Part shown: positions 6,122 to 7,679 of the stretch, piece after piece
Layout: every line of letters starts with the position of its first letter
Numbering within the stretch: position 1 is the first letter of the stretch
DNA from: Bacillota bacterium
GTDB lineage: Bacteria > Bacillota > Clostridia > Acetivibrionales > Acetivibrionaceae
DNA length: 7,679 bases
Direction of reading: 5' to 3'
Assembly: GCA_023421115.1 (NCBI GenBank)
Contig: JAEZUI010000253.1
Span: forward strand, 1-7,679
Made by a program: the position numbers and the translations under genes
The notes under the pieces: generated by a model
Told to the model about the DNA's origin: nothing
What the model saw: the letters and a program-made list of their open reading frames with translations, nothing else
The model's database searches: none

Positions 6122-7087
6122 TTGAAGTTAAGAAATTTTTTTACTGCACTTCTCATAGCTGCTATGGTCTTTTCCCTGACTGCTTGCAACAGTAATCTTG
6201 GAATGTATATTAATGTTAAATCCGGTGATGTATATAAATATCATACCTTGACAAGTATAACTTCCAACACAGAAATAATGGGTAATAGTACTTCTACAAC
6301 ACAAGATACTACCACAGATTTTAAGGTAACAATCGATAGTGTTGACTCTGAAGGAAATATCACTATGAACTACATGTTTGACAATATAAAGTTTGAATCT
6401 GAAGCTGAAGGTGAAAAAACAACTTATGATTCAAGCAACAATTCTGATACCGATGATTTTTCAAAAGTGTATAAAAGTATTATAGGTAAAGGCTTTAACA
6501 CTAAGATGACAAAACATGGTGCAGTTACTGAAGTATCAGGTGTTGATGATCTCATTAATTCTATGTTAGATGCTATGGAGCTTGATACTAGCGATGATGC
6601 CAATATTCAAGAGACAAAAACTTACTTACAGTCGAGCTTTGGAGACGATGCACTAAAAACCCTAATTCAACAATCAACTAGGGTTTTACCTGAAAATGAT
6701 GTAAAAATAGGAGACACTTGGACTATCGAGAACACTATAAATTCTATAGTAGAAATAAATACAAAAACCACCTATACTCTTGACAAAATAGAAAACAAAA
6801 TTGCTCATATTTCAGTCAAATCCGACTTCAATACCGATAGTTCCAAAACACACAAATATCCAGGAATGGGAATAGATATGGATATGACCACAGATTTGAC
6901 CGGAAAAACGACCGGTACTATAAGAATTGATACCACTAATGGATTTTTATCAGAGGGTGAAATAACTCAACAGATGACAGGTAAAATGAGTGTTGTTGTT
7001 CCTTCTATAGAAGGTTCTGAAGAAGAAACTGTAGATATTCCAATGGATTCAACTTCTAAAGTAACTTACTCAATAACGAAAATGTAA
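6122..7087 (+). CDS. Putative lipoprotein, DUF6263-like
   Basis: The protein is 321 residues from the TTG at 6122 (324 if the ATG at 6113 were used). It opens with a lipoprotein signal peptide: MKLRN, a hydrophobic core, and lipobox LTAC with Cys22 as the lipidation site. The mature part would be anchored to the outer face of the membrane. It has no other cysteine and is rich in Thr, Ser, Asp and beta-strand-like stretches. Near the start it has KSGDVYKYH, in the middle IGKGFNTKMTKHGAVTEVSG, then LPENDVKIGDTW, and late TTGTIRIDTTNGFLSEGEI. From memory this order (a 'dose of Y-K-Y', a G-K-F plus G-x-V-x-E-V-x-G motif, K-x-G-D-x-W) resembles the DUF6263 family, whose function is unknown. The gene stands alone, with its own promoter and terminator, divergent from queA. 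Confidence 0.88.
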   Translation: MKLRNFFTALLIAAMVFSLTACNSNLGMYINVKSGDVYKYHTLTSITSNTEIMGNSTSTTQDTTTDFKVTIDSVDSEGNITMNYMFDNIKFESEAEGEKTTYDSSNNSDTDDFSKVYKSIIGKGFNTKMTKHGAVTEVSGVDDLINSMLDAMELDTSDDANIQETKTYLQSSFGDDALKTLIQQSTRVLPENDVKIGDTWTIENTINSIVEINTKTTYTLDKIENKIAHISVKSDFNTDSSKTHKYPGMGIDMDMTTDLTGKTTGTIRIDTTNGFLSEGEITQQMTGKMSVVVPSIEGSEEETVDIPMDSTSKVTYSITKM

Positions 7088-7123
7088 GCAATTAGGTCAT
7101 TTTAAAAAATACTATACAAAATT

Positions 7124-7181
7124 CTGGTCAAAAGCCCGTTAAATCAATTTTTTGAAAAGGCAATTGACCAGTTATTTTTTT
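7124..7181 (+). terminator. Terminator of the lipoprotein gene, large hairpin
   Basis: Starting 37 nt after the stop codon, CTGGTCAA (7124-7131) pairs perfectly with TTGACCAG (7164-7171). Inside, a symmetric AA/AA internal loop is followed by GCC (7134-7136) pairing with GGC (7159-7161). TTA and seven T's follow the stem. The 22-nt apical loop is long for an intrinsic terminator. The 19 bases at 7163-7181 recur exactly at 5958-5976. Confidence 0.8.
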
Positions 7182-7220
7182 ATCACCATATTCTGTTCTC
7201 ACCTAAATTCCTGCAATTTT

Positions 7221-7350
7221 TATCACATACAGCTGAAATGCTTGGTAATATTGCATTGTGAAAACTGCATGTTGTAAAAAATTATCACATACAGTTTTTA
7301 CAAATATCTTAAAACCCTTACAAATAGAGAGCTTGACTTTATATGTGATA
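7221..7350. repeat. Three copies of TATCACATA, two direct and one inverted
   Basis: TATCACATACAG occurs at 7221-7232 and again at 7283-7294, 62 bp apart. Its first nine bases recur inverted as TATGTGATA at 7342-7350, a few bases after a TTGACT (7333-7338). Three sites of one 9-mer within 130 bp look like binding sites or repeat debris. I could not find a matching -10 box for the TTGACT. Confidence 0.55.
7272..7303. repeat. Perfect 9-bp inverted repeat with 14-nt loop
   Basis: TTGTAAAAA (7272-7280) and TTTTTACAA (7295-7303) are exact reverse complements. The 14-nt loop between them contains the second TATCACATACAG copy, so that copy would be displayed in the hairpin loop. Confidence 0.55.
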
Positions 7351-7589
7351 TTTTCATCGGGAATTTAGGTTTATAAAATTGACTCTCCTATATTTTGTGT
7401 AGCTATTAAAACGTCCAGTTATTTCCTCAATGATTGAGAAATCAAGAAAGTTCTTAAAATTTGAAAAAACTCATATTAAATCAGCTATGACAATAAAACA
7501 GCGAAAAAATAACCTAATTAAGATGCAAGCCTGTTTTAGTGTCAAATGACGTAATTACTTGACCTGAGCATTAGAAGCTGTTGCCGAAA

Positions 7590-7679
7590 GCTTGATAATT
7601 TGAAGCAAAAATGCCACGGATGGCATTTTTAGCGTCTCGCGACAGGATGTCGCATAGACGCGTGCGAAAATTATCAAGC
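7590..7679. ncRNA. Structured element: 12-bp outer stem around two GGA-loop hairpins
   Basis: GCTTGATAATTT (7590-7601) is the exact reverse complement of AAATTATCAAGC (7668-7679). Enclosed are two hairpins. The first is AAAAATGCCA/TGGCATTTTT (7607-7616 with 7621-7630, 10 bp, loop CGGA). The second is GCGTCT/AGACGC (7632-7637 with 7656-7661) closing GCGACA/TGTCGC (7639-7644 with 7648-7653) with loop GGA. Together they form a three-way junction whose two tips both expose GGA. It could be a small RNA, a palindromic intergenic repeat or a small mobile element with 12-bp inverted ends. The pairing is certain; that it is transcribed is a guess. Confidence 0.5.

Larger units (their letters stand above)
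7088..7679. other. Repeat-rich region without a convincing gene
   Basis: These 592 bp hold the lipoprotein terminator (7124-7181), three copies of TATCACATA (7221-7350), a perfect inverted repeat (7272-7303) and a structured element at the end (7590-7679). From 7351 to 7589 I see only AT-rich sequence with a 39-codon open frame (7430-7549) that lacks a ribosome binding site. Confidence 0.65.

Noticed and set aside
7379..7408. Possible promoter TTGACT with a downstream CTATTA
   Set aside because: The -10 match is poor and no gene follows within the window.
7430..7549. 39-codon plus-strand open frame (begins MIEKSRKFLKFEKTH), basic
   Set aside because: There is no ribosome binding site or promoter, the sequence resembles nothing I know, and such frames are common by chance in AT-rich DNA.
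7590..7679. Retron msr-msd RNA with a1/a2 inverted repeats
   Set aside because: A 12-bp closing stem around hairpins recalls a retron, but only 66 nt lie inside, there is no long msd hairpin, and no reverse transcriptase is visible before the window ends.

Overview
The window is AT-rich and looks like a low-GC Firmicute of the class Clostridia. The evidence is the tight gene order queA-tgt-yajC, strong AGGAGG-type ribosome binding sites, consensus sigma-A promoters, and a large secreted protein with a carbohydrate-binding module, a Thr-Pro linker and FN3 domains. That protein architecture is typical of plant-polysaccharide-degrading clostridia (Ruminiclostridium/Acetivibrio type). The genus is inference, not shown.

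Layout from left to right. (1) Positions 1-2929, minus strand: a single uninterrupted reading frame for a secreted modular protein of at least 976 residues. It starts at 2929 and runs off the left edge. It has a signal peptide, a CBM4/9-like module, a Thr/Pro linker, three FN3 domains and tandem 183-residue repeats. All plus-strand open frames over this stretch are shadows of it. (2) Positions 2930-3321: its own promoter, a leader of about 250 nt with a terminator-like hairpin, and the terminator of the next operon. (3) Positions 3322-5800, minus strand: operon queA-tgt-yajC. QueA and Tgt belong to tRNA queuosine biosynthesis and YajC is the small membrane protein of the SecDF-YajC complex. 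The operon has a good promoter at 5849-5877 and a classical terminator at 3296-3320. (4) Positions 5801-6121: divergent intergenic region with two promoters facing away from each other and a terminator-like sequence that recurs beyond the next gene. (5) Positions 6122-7087, plus strand: a lipoprotein resembling the DUF6263 family, probably starting at a TTG codon, with its own promoter and terminator. (6) Positions 7088-7679: about 590 bp with no convincing gene but rich in repeats. It ends in a folded element made of a 12-bp outer stem around two hairpins with GGA loops.

The three coding blocks are separate transcription units and no shared pathway links them. The modular protein and the lipoprotein both act at the cell surface; queA, tgt and yajC are housekeeping genes. 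The most unusual parts are the repeat region of the modular protein, its possibly attenuated leader, and the repeats and structured element at the right end. Both window ends lie in repeated sequence, so the window could be an assembly contig broken at repeats.
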